This document shows, one piece after another, positions 20,183 through 29,235 of a stretch of 41,797 nucleotides of DNA (position 1 is the first letter of the stretch; each line of letters opens with the position of its first letter). This DNA is from Acinetobacter brisouioides. GTDB taxonomy: Bacteria; Pseudomonadota; Gammaproteobacteria; Pseudomonadales; Moraxellaceae. A program made the translations under genes and the position numbers. The notes below the pieces were generated by a model. The model ran no database searches, had not been told where the DNA came from, and saw only the letters and a list, made by a program, of their open reading frames with translations. The stretch is taken from the NCBI RefSeq assembly GCF_004331075.1, contig NZ_SJNX01000010.1:1-41797 (forward strand). The letters run 5' to 3'.

Positions 20183-21658
20183 TTACCAAATATCGGTATC
20201 GATCTTTTTCTTATATTCTGGATGATTGTCCAGTTTAAATACAGGCTCTTTCACACCCCGATTGAGCTGTGCGCGATAATCTTTCAGCATCATACGCAAG
20301 AATGGCATGAGAAGTAAAATCGCAATCAGGTTGATGGTTGCCATGATTCCCATCGACAAATCTGCCATCGACCACACCAAAGGAACACTAGTAATGGCAC
20401 CAAAGTACACCATTAATAACACCATCAAGCGGAAAATAAACATCACCATTGGGCTATTATTAATAAACTGTACATTACTTTCCGCATAGGCATAGTTACC
20501 TAAAATTGCTGAATAGCAAAACAAGAATAAAATGAACGCAAGGAAGTCACCGCCATAATGTCCGACTTGAGTTTCCAATGCATGCTGAGTCAGCTCGACG
20601 CCTTGCAGCCCTGTACTGGTATAAACTCCTGAAATCAAAATGATCAGCGCGGTACTGGTACAAATCACAAAGGTATCCACAAATACACCAAGCATTTGTA
20701 CCAAACCTTGGTTAACTGGATGTTGTACATCCGATGCCGCTGCTGCATTTGGTGCAGACCCCATCCCCGCTTCATTTGAGAACAAACCACGTTTGATCCC
20801 CTGCATCATCGCCATAGACACCATGCTTCCGAAGAAACCACCCGCAGCAGCATCAAACTGAAATGCTTTACTAAAAATCAGATAAAAAATATGCGGAATC
20901 AGGTCGTAATTGCTAATACAGATATAAAAAGCCAACGCCAGATACAGACCTGCTTTTAATGGCACAAACATTTCGGCAAAATGCGCAATACGCTTAATCC
21001 CACCAAAAATTGCCAGTGCAGTAATCGCCACCAAAGCCAACCCCACCCAAGAAATGGTCAGGTTCAAACCACCTAGTGGTACAACAATATTGGCTTTGTC
21101 CCAACCCCAAGCATGTGATGATGCATCAATCATGGCATTGGCTTGTACCGAGTTAAAGACGAAACCGTATGCCAAAATCATCGCCAAAGCAAAAACAATT
21201 CCGAAAGGTTTGCTTTTTAAACCTTTGGTAATGTAATAAGCAGGGCCTCCACGGAACTGCTCATTGTGTTCATCACGGATTTTAAACAACTGTGCCAAAG
21301 AGGACTCAACAAATGCTGAACTCATACCCACCAATGCGGTAACCCACATCCAAAATACCGCACCTGGACCACCAATTGCGATTGCCATAGCAACCCCACC
21401 GATGTTACCCACACCAACACGACTGGCTAATCCTGTAACAAAAGCCTGAAATGGGGTGATCCCATGTTCATCTTGCCCAGGCTGGCGACTTTCTTTCATG
21501 ACGCGAATACTTTGTAAAAACATTCGAATCTGTACACCACCTGTCACAACGGTATAAATTAAGCCTACCGCAAGTAGCAAGATCACCAAGAAATTCCATA
21601 ATGGGTCATTAAAATATGCAACCCACTGCATGAGGAATGCATTTAATTCCGAATTCAT
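20183..21658 (-). CDS. Alanine/glycine:cation symporter (AGCS family)
   Basis: Inner-membrane carrier that couples uptake of small neutral amino acids (alanine, glycine or their D forms) to Na+ or H+. The 491-aa protein has about 10-11 hydrophobic helices. It shows family signatures: VTGLASRVGVGNIGGVAMAI near helix 3, FRGGPAYYITKGL, and SNEAGMGSAPNAAAASD. An AAGGA site lies 7 nt before the ATG at 21658. It is probably monocistronic, with a long leader (see 21659-22365). Which amino acid it moves cannot be read from the sequence. Confidence 0.93.
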   Translation of the reverse strand: MNSELNAFLMQWVAYFNDPLWNFLVILLLAVGLIYTVVTGGVQIRMFLQSIRVMKESRQPGQDEHGITPFQAFVTGLASRVGVGNIGGVAMAIAIGGPGAVFWMWVTALVGMSSAFVESSLAQLFKIRDEHNEQFRGGPAYYITKGLKSKPFGIVFALAMILAYGFVFNSVQANAMIDASSHAWGWDKANIVVPLGGLNLTISWVGLALVAITALAIFGGIKRIAHFAEMFVPLKAGLYLALAFYICISNYDLIPHIFYLIFSKAFQFDAAAGGFFGSMVSMAMMQGIKRGLFSNEAGMGSAPNAAAASDVQHPVNQGLVQMLGVFVDTFVICTSTALIILISGVYTSTGLQGVELTQHALETQVGHYGGDFLAFILFLFCYSAILGNYAYAESNVQFINNSPMVMFIFRLMVLLMVYFGAITSVPLVWSMADLSMGIMATINLIAILLLMPFLRMMLKDYRAQLNRGVKEPVFKLDNHPEYKKKIDTDIW

Positions 21659-22365
21659 TCAGACATCCTTCTAGATCATACGGGCATCACTCTTTGGACA
21701 ATTCAGTACTCTTTCTGCATAGATCGACGATATATCATCTCCTGATATATGTTTGCGATTATACGATGTCCATGAAAGATCTACTGAACTTCCCCCACAA
21801 AGTCTGAGTGATGGTCAGCATTATTGAGCCATTTGCTCATCATAAAGCGCCGCATCTAATAAGCCGTGCTACACAATAAAATTGCTTAGCCATCAACAAA
21901 AAATTTTTGACTGGCACAAGTCAAAATCAATAAAAATCTTTAGAAAAGATTAAGAATCAAACAGTATGAAAAGTTTCATACTCTGCAAAATTGCACCAAA
22001 AAAATCTCTTGCACTAAAAAAAGACGCAATTATACCGATATGAAGCTTAAAACCAACTTATTTTTGATTTATTGCACCGTTTTGGTGATTATCTTTTAAA
22101 CTTTTTCTTATTATTATTTATACAAGCAAACTGATTATTTAGTATAAATAAACAACATATTTTCAATATTTCTTCAACTTATCAAGATTTTTTCTTTGCA
22201 GTAACAGTGAGTTAAACCTGACCATTTATTCCAAAAAAGCAGGTGATATTTTTTCTACAATCATCAACATAATTCCTTGCGAGTTTCTCTAGCTACTGCC
22301 TAACGCTATCGTTTATAGTGCTAAAAAAACCAAACTATTACCTCAATGAGATTACAGGAGTACTT
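21659..22365. other. Long AT-rich region upstream of the symporter and nitroreductase
   Basis: About 700 nt between divergent genes. Near the symporter start there is a perfect 8-bp inverted repeat ATATATCA/TGATATAT with a 5-nt spacer (21730-21750). A minus-strand frame of 24 codons (from about 21855) could encode a short peptide but has no ribosome site. I looked for a glycine-riboswitch pattern upstream of the symporter and did not find one. A plus-strand in-frame extension of the nitroreductase (from 22318) is treated as non-coding. Confidence 0.4.
21730..21750 (-). promoter_or_regulatory. Inverted repeat upstream of the symporter gene
   Basis: Perfect 8-bp arms ATATATCA and TGATATAT around TCTCC, about 70 nt before the symporter start codon. 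The size and spacing suit a dimeric repressor site. No cognate regulator gene is adjacent, so the role is inference. Confidence 0.35.
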
Positions 22366-23073
22366 ATGAACTTGGAGCAAGTTCGCTACGTCGATGATGC
22401 AATTACTTCACGCCATTCGGTACGTGCTTTTCTAAACACCCCTGTTGAAACGCAGCTTATTCAAGATATTTTAGCTGTTGCGAGCCGCGCACCCTCAGGG
22501 ACCAATACTCAACCATGGAAAGTATATGTCGTCACAGGTAAAAAACGTGATGCAATGGTTGAGCGCGTGTGTCAGGCTCAAATTGAAGTGAATCAACACC
22601 CTGAACTCGCCGAAAAATATAAAGAAACTTTCGCTTATTATCCTGAAAAATGGATTTCACCATTTATTGACCGCCGTCGTGCCAATGGCTGGGGTTTATA
22701 TGGTTTGCTCAACATCCAGCGTGGCGAAAAAGAAAAAATGGCTGCGCAGCAATTACGTAACTTCAAATTGTTCGATGCGCCTGTAGGCCTATATTTTACC
22801 GTCAACAAAGCGATGGGCATTGGTTCAAAAATGGATATTGCCATGATGATTCAAAATGTCATGGTCGCAGCGAAAGCACGTGGTTTGGACACTTGCCCAC
22901 AAGCAGCATGGAACCACTTTCACCCGATTGTACTGGAAGAACTGGGCGCGCCTGAAGATGAAGAACTGGTCTGTACAGTTGCGCTTGGCTACGCTGACCC
23001 TGATGACACGGTAAACACCTTTATTACTCCGCGCGAACCCGTCGAGAATTTTACTGTTTTTCTAGAAGAATAA
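22366..23073 (+). CDS. Nitroreductase-family FMN oxidoreductase
   Basis: FMN-dependent NAD(P)H oxidoreductase of the nitroreductase fold, 235 aa. The FMN-binding N-terminal motif SRHSVRAFL and the APSGTNTQPWKVYVVTG segment are typical. The C-terminal part has MIQNVMVAAKARGLDTCPQAAW and VALGYAD. A strong AGGAG lies before the ATG at 22366. The frame is open 48 nt further upstream, but that extension has no ribosome site. It is followed by a hairpin and a convergent NUDIX gene. The natural substrate (quinone, nitroaromatic or other) cannot be told from the sequence. Confidence 0.9.
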   Translation: MNLEQVRYVDDAITSRHSVRAFLNTPVETQLIQDILAVASRAPSGTNTQPWKVYVVTGKKRDAMVERVCQAQIEVNQHPELAEKYKETFAYYPEKWISPFIDRRRANGWGLYGLLNIQRGEKEKMAAQQLRNFKLFDAPVGLYFTVNKAMGIGSKMDIAMMIQNVMVAAKARGLDTCPQAAWNHFHPIVLEELGAPEDEELVCTVALGYADPDDTVNTFITPREPVENFTVFLEE

Positions 23074-23085
23074 ATTCTGAAATGA

Positions 23086-23117
23086 TGAATCATAGTCAGC
23101 CAGCTGGCTATGATTCA
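23086..23117. terminator. Hairpin between nitroreductase and NUDIX genes
   Basis: Ten-bp arms TGAATCATAG and CTATGATTCA enclose a short GC-rich centre containing CCAGCTGG. It lies between two convergent gene ends but has no T-run on plus and only a weak one (CTAAAAA read in reverse) on minus. It is a possible transcript end, less convincing than the others. Confidence 0.45.
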
Positions 23118-23118
23118 G

Positions 23119-23523
23119 CTAAAAACTCCTGCTCTGCACCATTCCCTGAAAACTCAAACAATCCCGCACCCGTTTTTGTTGCACAGCAGTCAATTCATCC
23201 AGATTAAACCACTGATATGCTGAATGCTCATCACTCAGCTTGATTTGCGCATGCTCAGGCAAATAGCAACGAAAAATAAAGGCATGCGAATTGACTGCAC
23301 TGTGATAATACACGCCGCTCAAATAGACAATTTCAACTGTACAGCCCAGTTCTTCCTGACATTCACGCAGTAACGCTTGATGAATGGTTTCACCAATATC
23401 TAAACCACCACCAGGTAAACCCCATGCCTGATTGGCATATGTCGCTTTAAGTAACAAAACTTGTTGCTGATGATTGGTAATCACCGCATGTGAACTCATA
23501 CGGTACAAATCATGAAAACCCAT
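23119..23523 (-). CDS. NUDIX hydrolase
   Basis: A 134-aa NUDIX-fold pyrophosphohydrolase. The NUDIX box G-x5-E-x7-RE-x2-EE-x-G is complete: G39, E45, R53-E54, E57-E58, G60 (from GGLDIGETIHQALL to RECQEELG). It should cleave a nucleoside diphosphate linked to another group with Mg2+; the substrate is unknown. Its ATG overlaps the stop of the preceding DUF2939 gene by one base (TAATG), so the two are likely translationally coupled. Confidence 0.92.
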   Translation of the reverse strand: MGFHDLYRMSSHAVITNHQQQVLLLKATYANQAWGLPGGGLDIGETIHQALLRECQEELGCTVEIVYLSGVYYHSAVNSHAFIFRCYLPEHAQIKLSDEHSAYQWFNLDELTAVQQKRVRDCLSFQGMVQSRSF

Positions 23524-24122
23524 TAAGATGCCTGCTGTGTACCTAAGTCCAGATCAATATCGGTCATTTTCCAATGCCAGCCATCACGGGTAAAAATAAA
23601 CTGGGTGTCCGCACCTTGTAAATGCACCACATGAATCACGAAATGGTTTAAATCACGATAGCCTGCTCGATATTGCAATTCGCTACTGCTCGCTGTCGAT
23701 ACAGGATCAGATGCAGTATGACTCATATTCGCTTCTATGATATTTGAGCTGTTATCTTCAGTCTTATGATGAGTGGCCAGAGATTGTGCCAACTGCTTGC
23801 CTTGTAACAATAAAATCAAGGTTTTCGGTGTGACGACCTGATCAAGCACAGCATTAGTAATCGGCCCGCCTAGATATTGCTCCACCAAACGCATCCAAGA
23901 TGGATGCTGTCCTTGATTCAAATCTGCAGCAAACCATCGTGCATTCATTTGCGGTTTCAGGCTTTCTTTTACCGCCTCATAATCAATATATGCAGAAATG
24001 CGTTCGGGCTGATTGTGTTCATAAGCTTGCCTGAGCTGATACATCATCCAGTAAGGCGATGCCAACCATGCAGCAATAAATAACACAACCACAACACTAA
24101 GAGTAACAATGAGTTTTTTCAC
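23523..24122 (-). CDS. DUF2939-type membrane-anchored protein
   Basis: A 199-aa protein with one N-terminal membrane segment (about 4-24, LIVTLSVVVVLFIAAWLASP). It is followed by SPYWMMYQLRQAYEHNQPER and the ISAYIDYEAVKESLKPQM segment that I associate with DUF2939. The body is likely periplasmic, with a Ser/Thr-rich middle (about 125-150) and a C-terminal GWHWKMTDIDLDL. The function is unknown. It overlaps the downstream NUDIX gene by one base. The family assignment is from pattern memory and moderately sure. Confidence 0.75.
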   Translation of the reverse strand: MKKLIVTLSVVVVLFIAAWLASPYWMMYQLRQAYEHNQPERISAYIDYEAVKESLKPQMNARWFAADLNQGQHPSWMRLVEQYLGGPITNAVLDQVVTPKTLILLLQGKQLAQSLATHHKTEDNSSNIIEANMSHTASDPVSTASSSELQYRAGYRDLNHFVIHVVHLQGADTQFIFTRDGWHWKMTDIDLDLGTQQAS

Positions 24123-24379
24123 CGCAACTTTGCCCTATTTTTTACCACTGAAGAAAGTGCGTTAATGTAACCGATTCCGTATTTAGATGCTGTACAAGCT
24201 TTACTGATTTATGTAGTAATTGCTTTATTTCTCGATACAGCAATCACTGCATTCAAAAGACTGAGCATGTATTTTGTCTATTTTTCGGCTTTGCGCAGAA
24301 ACATAACAATCTACGGCTGAATTTTCCAAGAAAATCCGCCACAATAGCTCCATAGTCAAAACCTAATTTTGAGAACAAG

Positions 24380-25102
24380 ATGAGTGATTTAGCTTTTATT
24401 CAATATCAACTCAACGGCGTAGATGCGCAAAAATTTCTGCAAGGTCAAGTCACGTTGCATGTTGAACGTCTCCCAGAACAAACGCCTCGCTATACAGCCA
24501 TTTGTGATTTAAAAGGTCGTATCCAGTTTGGGTTATGGCTCACTAAACTTGACGCTGAGCATTTTGAAATTGTTGTCACTGAAGATCAAAGTGATGAATT
24601 TGCCAAACATATTAAAAAATATGGTGCTTTTTCTAAAATGACGTTAAGCACTGTAGGCGAGGTTTTCCCTACCCTCACAGCAACAAGTACAAGTTTCACT
24701 ACACAACCTACAGATATCACAGCATGGCAACAACAAGCGATTGCACAGGGACAAGCCTATATTTGCCAAGCCACTGCACATAAGTTTCAACCGCAAGAGC
24801 TACGTTTACATCAGCGTGAAGGTGTCGATTATGACAAGGGTTGTTATTTAGGTCAGGAAATCGTGGCGCGTTTATGGTTTAAAGCCAAACCTAAACACTG
24901 GCTACACTTAGTCGCAGGAACAGGAGATGTTCCCGCGATGGCAAGCCAAGTACATCGCGATATTGAAGTGGTCAATAGCATTGCAACCGCAACAGGTTTT
25001 CAAGCACTCGTGGTTGCTAAACCTGCTGCACTGACCGAACTGAATCTGACTGTACTTGACCTGCCTGCACAGCTCAATGCAGATGTCGCTCGCCCACAGT
25101 AG
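24380..25102 (+). CDS. ygfZ: YgfZ/GcvT-type folate-binding protein
   Basis: Tetrahydrofolate-dependent accessory factor that helps assemble or repair certain Fe-S enzymes in the cytoplasm. The 240-aa protein shows the hallmark KGCYLGQE (153-160, with the conserved Cys155) and the GcvT-like N-terminal FLQGQVTLHVERL and CDLKGRIQFGLWL. It is somewhat shorter than the E. coli protein (326 aa), as many bacterial members are. It stands alone with no operon partner and ends 118 nt before the DsbC-like gene. Confidence 0.9.
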   Translation: MSDLAFIQYQLNGVDAQKFLQGQVTLHVERLPEQTPRYTAICDLKGRIQFGLWLTKLDAEHFEIVVTEDQSDEFAKHIKKYGAFSKMTLSTVGEVFPTLTATSTSFTTQPTDITAWQQQAIAQGQAYICQATAHKFQPQELRLHQREGVDYDKGCYLGQEIVARLWFKAKPKHWLHLVAGTGDVPAMASQVHRDIEVVNSIATATGFQALVVAKPAALTELNLTVLDLPAQLNADVARPQ

Positions 25103-25220
25103 AATATGCTCTAGGCTTTGGGTAAAAAACTTTTACTCAAAGTCACGCACTAAAAAATTGTATAAATTGCACTAGTTTTCTTCCGTACGTATTCCTCATA
25201 ACATCCATCAGAGTTATTTT

Positions 25221-25928
25221 ATGAAAAAACTCCTTACTGCACTTGGGCTTAGTCTTATGACTATTGGTATAGCACATGCAGATATTGCGACACTTAAAGC
25301 CAACCTGCAAAAAAATTATCCAGACATTACGCCACAATCGATTCAACCAACACCAATTAAAGACATCTATGAAGTCTATATGGATGGTGAAATTGTCTAT
25401 ACCAATGATGAAGCACGTTATTTCTTTATTGGCAATCTAGTTGATCTAAAAAACCAAGTCAGCCTGACCGAACAGCGCCAGCAAGAATTAACCAAAATCG
25501 ATGTGAAAACTTTACCGCTCAATCAGGCAATTAAACATGTCAAAGGCAATGGCAAACGCGTACTGTATATTTTCAGCGACCCTGATTGCCCATACTGCCA
25601 TGCACTGGAAGAAGAACTCAAACAAGTCGATAACGTGACTGTTTATTTGTTCTTGTACCCATTGACCAACTTGCACCCAAATGCAGGGGCTATGGCACAG
25701 AAAATCTGGTGCTCAAAAGACAAATATTCGGCATGGGAAAACTACGTTCTAGATCGTAAAGAACCAAGCGATAAAGCAAGTTGCACAGCACCTATACAGA
25801 AAAACCTAGAATTGGGTGAAAAACTCCGTATTGATGGCACGCCAACCTTCTTCCTAAAAGATGGTCAGCGTATTTCTGGTGCACGCAGTGCCAATGATAT
25901 TAATAAATTACTGGATTCAGTACAGTAA
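25221..25928 (+). CDS. dsbC: DsbC-like periplasmic disulfide isomerase
   Basis: Thiol:disulfide isomerase/reductase that corrects disulfides of periplasmic proteins. The 235-aa precursor has a signal peptide cleaved after AHA (residue 20). An N-terminal DsbC dimerisation domain follows, with YEVYMDGEIVYTNDEARYFFIG. The thioredoxin-like domain has active site CPYC (C123-C126) in SDPDCPYCH and the cis-Pro loop GTPTFF (P208). A second Cys pair (C164 and C188) matches the structural disulfide of DsbC. It ends at a good terminator. DsbG is less likely given CPYC and the length. Confidence 0.92.
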   Translation: MKKLLTALGLSLMTIGIAHADIATLKANLQKNYPDITPQSIQPTPIKDIYEVYMDGEIVYTNDEARYFFIGNLVDLKNQVSLTEQRQQELTKIDVKTLPLNQAIKHVKGNGKRVLYIFSDPDCPYCHALEEELKQVDNVTVYLFLYPLTNLHPNAGAMAQKIWCSKDKYSAWENYVLDRKEPSDKASCTAPIQKNLELGEKLRIDGTPTFFLKDGQRISGARSANDINKLLDSVQ

Positions 25929-25932
25929 TTAG

Positions 25933-25968
25933 AACCACCTCAGTCCTCATGGCTGAGGTGGTTTTATT
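25933..25968 (+). terminator. dsbC terminator
   Basis: Eleven-bp stem AACCACCTCAG/CTGAGGTGGTT with a 9-nt loop, then TTATT. The T-run overlaps the stop codon of the convergent symporter gene. Confidence 0.85.
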
Positions 25969-26950
25969 GGTCATCCAAAGATTCATCACGCTGCGCAAAA
26001 CGGCTGGCAAGAATACCGCAAATAATCAACTGAATTTGATGAAACAACATTAGCGGCAATAGTATTAAACCAATCGGCTGCCCTGCAAAAATAATCTTCG
26101 CCATCGGCACACCACTGGCTAAAGTCTTTTTAGAACCACAAAATAAAATCGCAATCTGATCTTTTTGATTAAAACCCAATGCACGGCTAGAAAAGTGAAT
26201 CAGCAACATTGCTATTGCCAGCAACACACCACACACCACAAATAGACCCGCCAGCGTTTCAATAGAGACTTGATGCCAAATTCCTTCAATGACCGCCTCA
26301 CTAAATGCGGCATAGACCACCATTAAAATCGAACCTTGATCAACGCATTTCACTACAGCACCATGCTGCTTAATGAGCGGGAACAGTTTTGAGCGGCAAA
26401 TTTGCCCCAATACAAAGGGAACCAATAGCAGTGACACAATATTAAGCACAGCATTGGATGAGTCTGCGTCATGATGTGACAAGGACTGACCAATGAACAG
26501 ACTCACCAAAAACGGAGTAATGAACATCCCGAAAATATTGGATGCAGATGCACTACACAATGCAGCAGGTACATTGCCTTTAGCAATTGAAGTAAAGGCA
26601 ATCGATGACTGTACCGTTGACGGCAACAGTGCCAAGTACAAAATACCCAAATACAGTTCATGCCCAAGCAACGGCTCAATTACAGGTTTAAGCAACAAGC
26701 CTAAAATTGGGAACATGACAAAAGTGGCAGTAAAAATGCACAAATGCAGGCGCCAATGCGTCAAACCATCCATGACCGCCTGACGCGACAGTTTTGCACC
26801 ATGCAAAAAGAATAATAATGCAATCGCAAAATTGGTGAGTTGCCCAAAGATACTGGCAGCATGACCATGAATCGGTGCAAAGCTGGCTAAGACCACCATA
26901 CCAATGATCATCAGACTAAAATTATCGGGTAAAAAACGTGGTCGAGCCAT
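25964..26950 (-). CDS. YfeH-like bile acid:Na+ symporter (BASS-fold) family protein
   Basis: Inner-membrane carrier of 328 aa with about ten hydrophobic helices. The order of segments matches the SBF-like/YfeH group of the bile acid:sodium symporter superfamily: FLPDNFSLMIIGMV at the N terminus, FFLHGAKLSRQAV, YLALLPSTVQSSIAFTSIA with crossover-region polar residues, ASNIFGMFITPF, and CGSKKTLASGVPMA. The transported substrate is unknown. It lies 191 nt downstream of the AEC-type gene on the same strand and might share a transcript with it, though the gap is wide. Confidence 0.85.
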   Translation of the reverse strand: MARPRFLPDNFSLMIIGMVVLASFAPIHGHAASIFGQLTNFAIALLFFLHGAKLSRQAVMDGLTHWRLHLCIFTATFVMFPILGLLLKPVIEPLLGHELYLGILYLALLPSTVQSSIAFTSIAKGNVPAALCSASASNIFGMFITPFLVSLFIGQSLSHHDADSSNAVLNIVSLLLVPFVLGQICRSKLFPLIKQHGAVVKCVDQGSILMVVYAAFSEAVIEGIWHQVSIETLAGLFVVCGVLLAIAMLLIHFSSRALGFNQKDQIAILFCGSKKTLASGVPMAKIIFAGQPIGLILLPLMLFHQIQLIICGILASRFAQRDESLDDQ

Positions 26951-27141
26951 TACACTTCCTTTTGGTTAATTCGTCTCTGTCGCTCTTGGATTAGATCATG
27001 AGAATTTTCAAATGACTTTTCACATACTTAAAAACAGCTTTTTGATCGCAAAGCACATTATCATGATTGAAGTTGCTGAAAAATAGAACGAAAAATCGCT
27101 TACTGCATAGTAACCGCAGACAATTTAATGGGTCAACCCAT

Positions 27142-28065
27142 CTACCACCAACAGGTGATCAGCAAGCTAATCCCTATAAAACCTAAAAGGGTGCTGAGCA
27201 TGAGTGCAGCAACAGCTCGCTGCTCTAGTCCATAAACTTGCCCTAAAATACCAAATACGATTGGCATCGGCAAAGCAGCAATCAAGGTCGCGGCATGTTG
27301 CATTTCTGTAGAAGCATGAGGCAAAAGAAAAAATAGACAGAAAATGACACTCGGCATCAACACGACTTTCAGCAATACCAACATAATCGTTTGCGTGTCG
27401 AGCGCTCGTAATTTCATGCCAACCAGACTACCGCCGATTACCAGAAGCGCCAGAGAAGGTGCTGTTTTCCCTAGAACATTCAGCACATTATCGAGTATTT
27501 CAGGTGGCCTTAACTCGAAGATAACTGCAAGCATTGCCAAAACGATCGAAATCACCAAAGGATTTTTCAGTAAATTTTTTAATGCCTGATATAACATTCT
27601 TGAAGGATGATGCTGCGACTGTAGACCTGCTTCTGCCAGTAATAACACCATTGGTATCATCAGCAGGTTTTCAATCATTAAAGTCAATGACAGATAAATC
27701 ACGGCATGATTGGGTAACACTAACGGTAAAATTGCACTACCAATTAATCCCGTATTGGACATTGATGCGCCCATTGACAGGACTGCGGTCTGGGTCAGTG
27801 CATGGTGAAAGTGCCGTTTATAAATCCAGTATGCCAGTGCATATAAAATCAGTGACCCGCCTGCATACGCCAACAAATAGGGTAGCAACCAGATTTCATG
27901 CAGATTTTTGCTGGCAAGGGAATGCAAAATGAGTGCTGGTAGTGCAATCTTGATGACATAACCACCCAAGCCCTTAATCTGCTCAGTAGTCAGCAACCCT
28001 AACTTAACACTGGCATAGCCCGTACCCATGAGCAGAGACATGGGCACCAAGATTTCAAAAACCAA
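27142..28065 (-). CDS. AEC (auxin efflux carrier) family transporter
   Basis: A 307-aa inner-membrane protein with about ten hydrophobic helices, matching the bacterial AEC/MdcF-like family. Conserved segments include LLMGTGYASVKLGLLT, IKIALPALILHSLA, AMLAVIFELRPPEILDNVL and ALLVIGGSLVGMKL. The start is probably TTG at 28065 with AGG upstream; an ATG eight codons in has no ribosome site. It starts 17 nt after the OYE gene, so it is very likely the third gene of an operon with the TonB receptor and OYE. The substrate is unknown; known members export or import small organic anions. Confidence 0.87.
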   Translation of the reverse strand: MVFEILVPMSLLMGTGYASVKLGLLTTEQIKGLGGYVIKIALPALILHSLASKNLHEIWLLPYLLAYAGGSLILYALAYWIYKRHFHHALTQTAVLSMGASMSNTGLIGSAILPLVLPNHAVIYLSLTLMIENLLMIPMVLLLAEAGLQSQHHPSRMLYQALKNLLKNPLVISIVLAMLAVIFELRPPEILDNVLNVLGKTAPSLALLVIGGSLVGMKLRALDTQTIMLVLLKVVLMPSVIFCLFFLLPHASTEMQHAATLIAALPMPIVFGILGQVYGLEQRAVAALMLSTLLGFIGISLLITCWW

Positions 28066-28082
28066 TCGGTTCTACCTGAACC

Positions 28083-29213
28083 TTACGCGTTACTTTCAGC
28101 AAACGCATGGAACAGGTTTTTAAAACCATGCGGCTGACAACGCAAATACTGGGGTGCGATCTGAACAGGCTCACCCAAAGAAGCTGCAGCATGCCACACC
28201 CAACGCGGGTCATATAAAATCGCGCGTGCCAAGGCAATTGCATCGGCTTGATGATGACGCACAATGAGTTCCGCTTGCTGAGCCTCGGTAATCAAACCTA
28301 CTGCAATCACAGGAATCTGTACATGTTGCTTGATTTCGGTCGCAAAAGGCACTTGATAGTTGGGTTCAATATCAATCTGTTGTTTTTCATGTAAGCCCCC
28401 ACTAGACACATGCACATACGCTGCGCCTGCTTTTTCAAGCTGCTGAGCCAACTCAATGCTCGACTCAAGCGTCCAGCTCGCTTCTGCTTGTGACTCCATC
28501 CAGTCGGTTGCCGAAATACGCACTCCGACAGGGAAACCTTGCGGCACGACCTGTAAAATAGCATCCAGAACTTCCAGTGTTAGACGCATGCGGTTTTCCA
28601 GACTGCCACCATATTGGTCTTGGCGCTGATTCGATAATGGCGACAGGAATTGATGCATCAAATAACCATGTGCAGCATGAACTTCTATCAGCTCAAATCC
28701 CGCATCTACCGCACGCTGTGCTGCGGCAGCAAAGTCCTGTTTTACAGTCTGAATTTCGTCAAGTGTTAAAGCATGCGGTGCAAGATCCTGCTCAGAAAAT
28801 GGCACGGCACTCGGTGCAACCGTTTGCCAGCCATGTGCATGCTCAGGTGCGAACTGTCCACGACCATGCCACGGTTTGTCTGTAGAAGCTTTACGTCCTG
28901 CATGCGCCAGCTGCACTCCAAAAGGCATCGGAGAAATGCTTTTGACCTTAGCCAATAACGCTTTAATTTGGTCACGCTGCTGATCATTCCACAAGCCCAG
29001 ATCAGCGTAACTGATCCGTCCTTCAGCCTGTACTGCTGTCGCTTCAACAATACATAAACCGGCCCCAGACAAAGCATAATTTGCCCACTGCTGCTCATGC
29101 CAATAGCTGACTTCCCCTGCTTCAGTTGCAGAATATTGACACATCGGTGCAATCATCACTCGGTTGGTTAAGCTCAGATCAGCAAACTGAATAGCTTCGA
29201 ATAATTTTGACAT
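28083..29213 (-). CDS. Old yellow enzyme (YqjM-class NADPH:flavin ene-reductase)
   Basis: FMN-dependent NAD(P)H oxidoreductase that reduces activated C=C bonds, 376 aa, TIM barrel. It is of the YqjM or thermophilic-like class, judging from PMCQYSA with the redox-tuning Cys (C25) near the N terminus, FGVQLAHAGRKAS, and the catalytic HAAHGYLMHQFLSP (H179, H182, Y184). It also has GGSLENRMRL and the C-terminal phosphate-binding ADAIALARAILYDP. An AGGGGGA ribosome site precedes the ATG. It starts 22 nt after the TonB receptor gene and 17 nt before the AEC gene. Its physiological substrate is unknown. Confidence 0.93.
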   Translation of the reverse strand: MSKLFEAIQFADLSLTNRVMIAPMCQYSATEAGEVSYWHEQQWANYALSGAGLCIVEATAVQAEGRISYADLGLWNDQQRDQIKALLAKVKSISPMPFGVQLAHAGRKASTDKPWHGRGQFAPEHAHGWQTVAPSAVPFSEQDLAPHALTLDEIQTVKQDFAAAAQRAVDAGFELIEVHAAHGYLMHQFLSPLSNQRQDQYGGSLENRMRLTLEVLDAILQVVPQGFPVGVRISATDWMESQAEASWTLESSIELAQQLEKAGAAYVHVSSGGLHEKQQIDIEPNYQVPFATEIKQHVQIPVIAVGLITEAQQAELIVRHHQADAIALARAILYDPRWVWHAAASLGEPVQIAPQYLRCQPHGFKNLFHAFAESNA

Positions 29214-29235
29214 TTACAAAATTCCCCCTGTTTCA

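Noticed and set aside
21659..22365. Possible glycine riboswitch upstream of the alanine/glycine symporter
   Set aside because: The expected conserved aptamer pattern was not found when reading the minus strand.
22318..22365. Upstream extension of the nitroreductase start
   Set aside because: The extension has no ribosome site, while a strong AGGAG precedes the ATG at 22366.
27127..27142. Hairpin ATGGG/CCCAT just after the AEC gene, considered a terminator
   Set aside because: Only 5 bp with no proper T-run on the minus strand.
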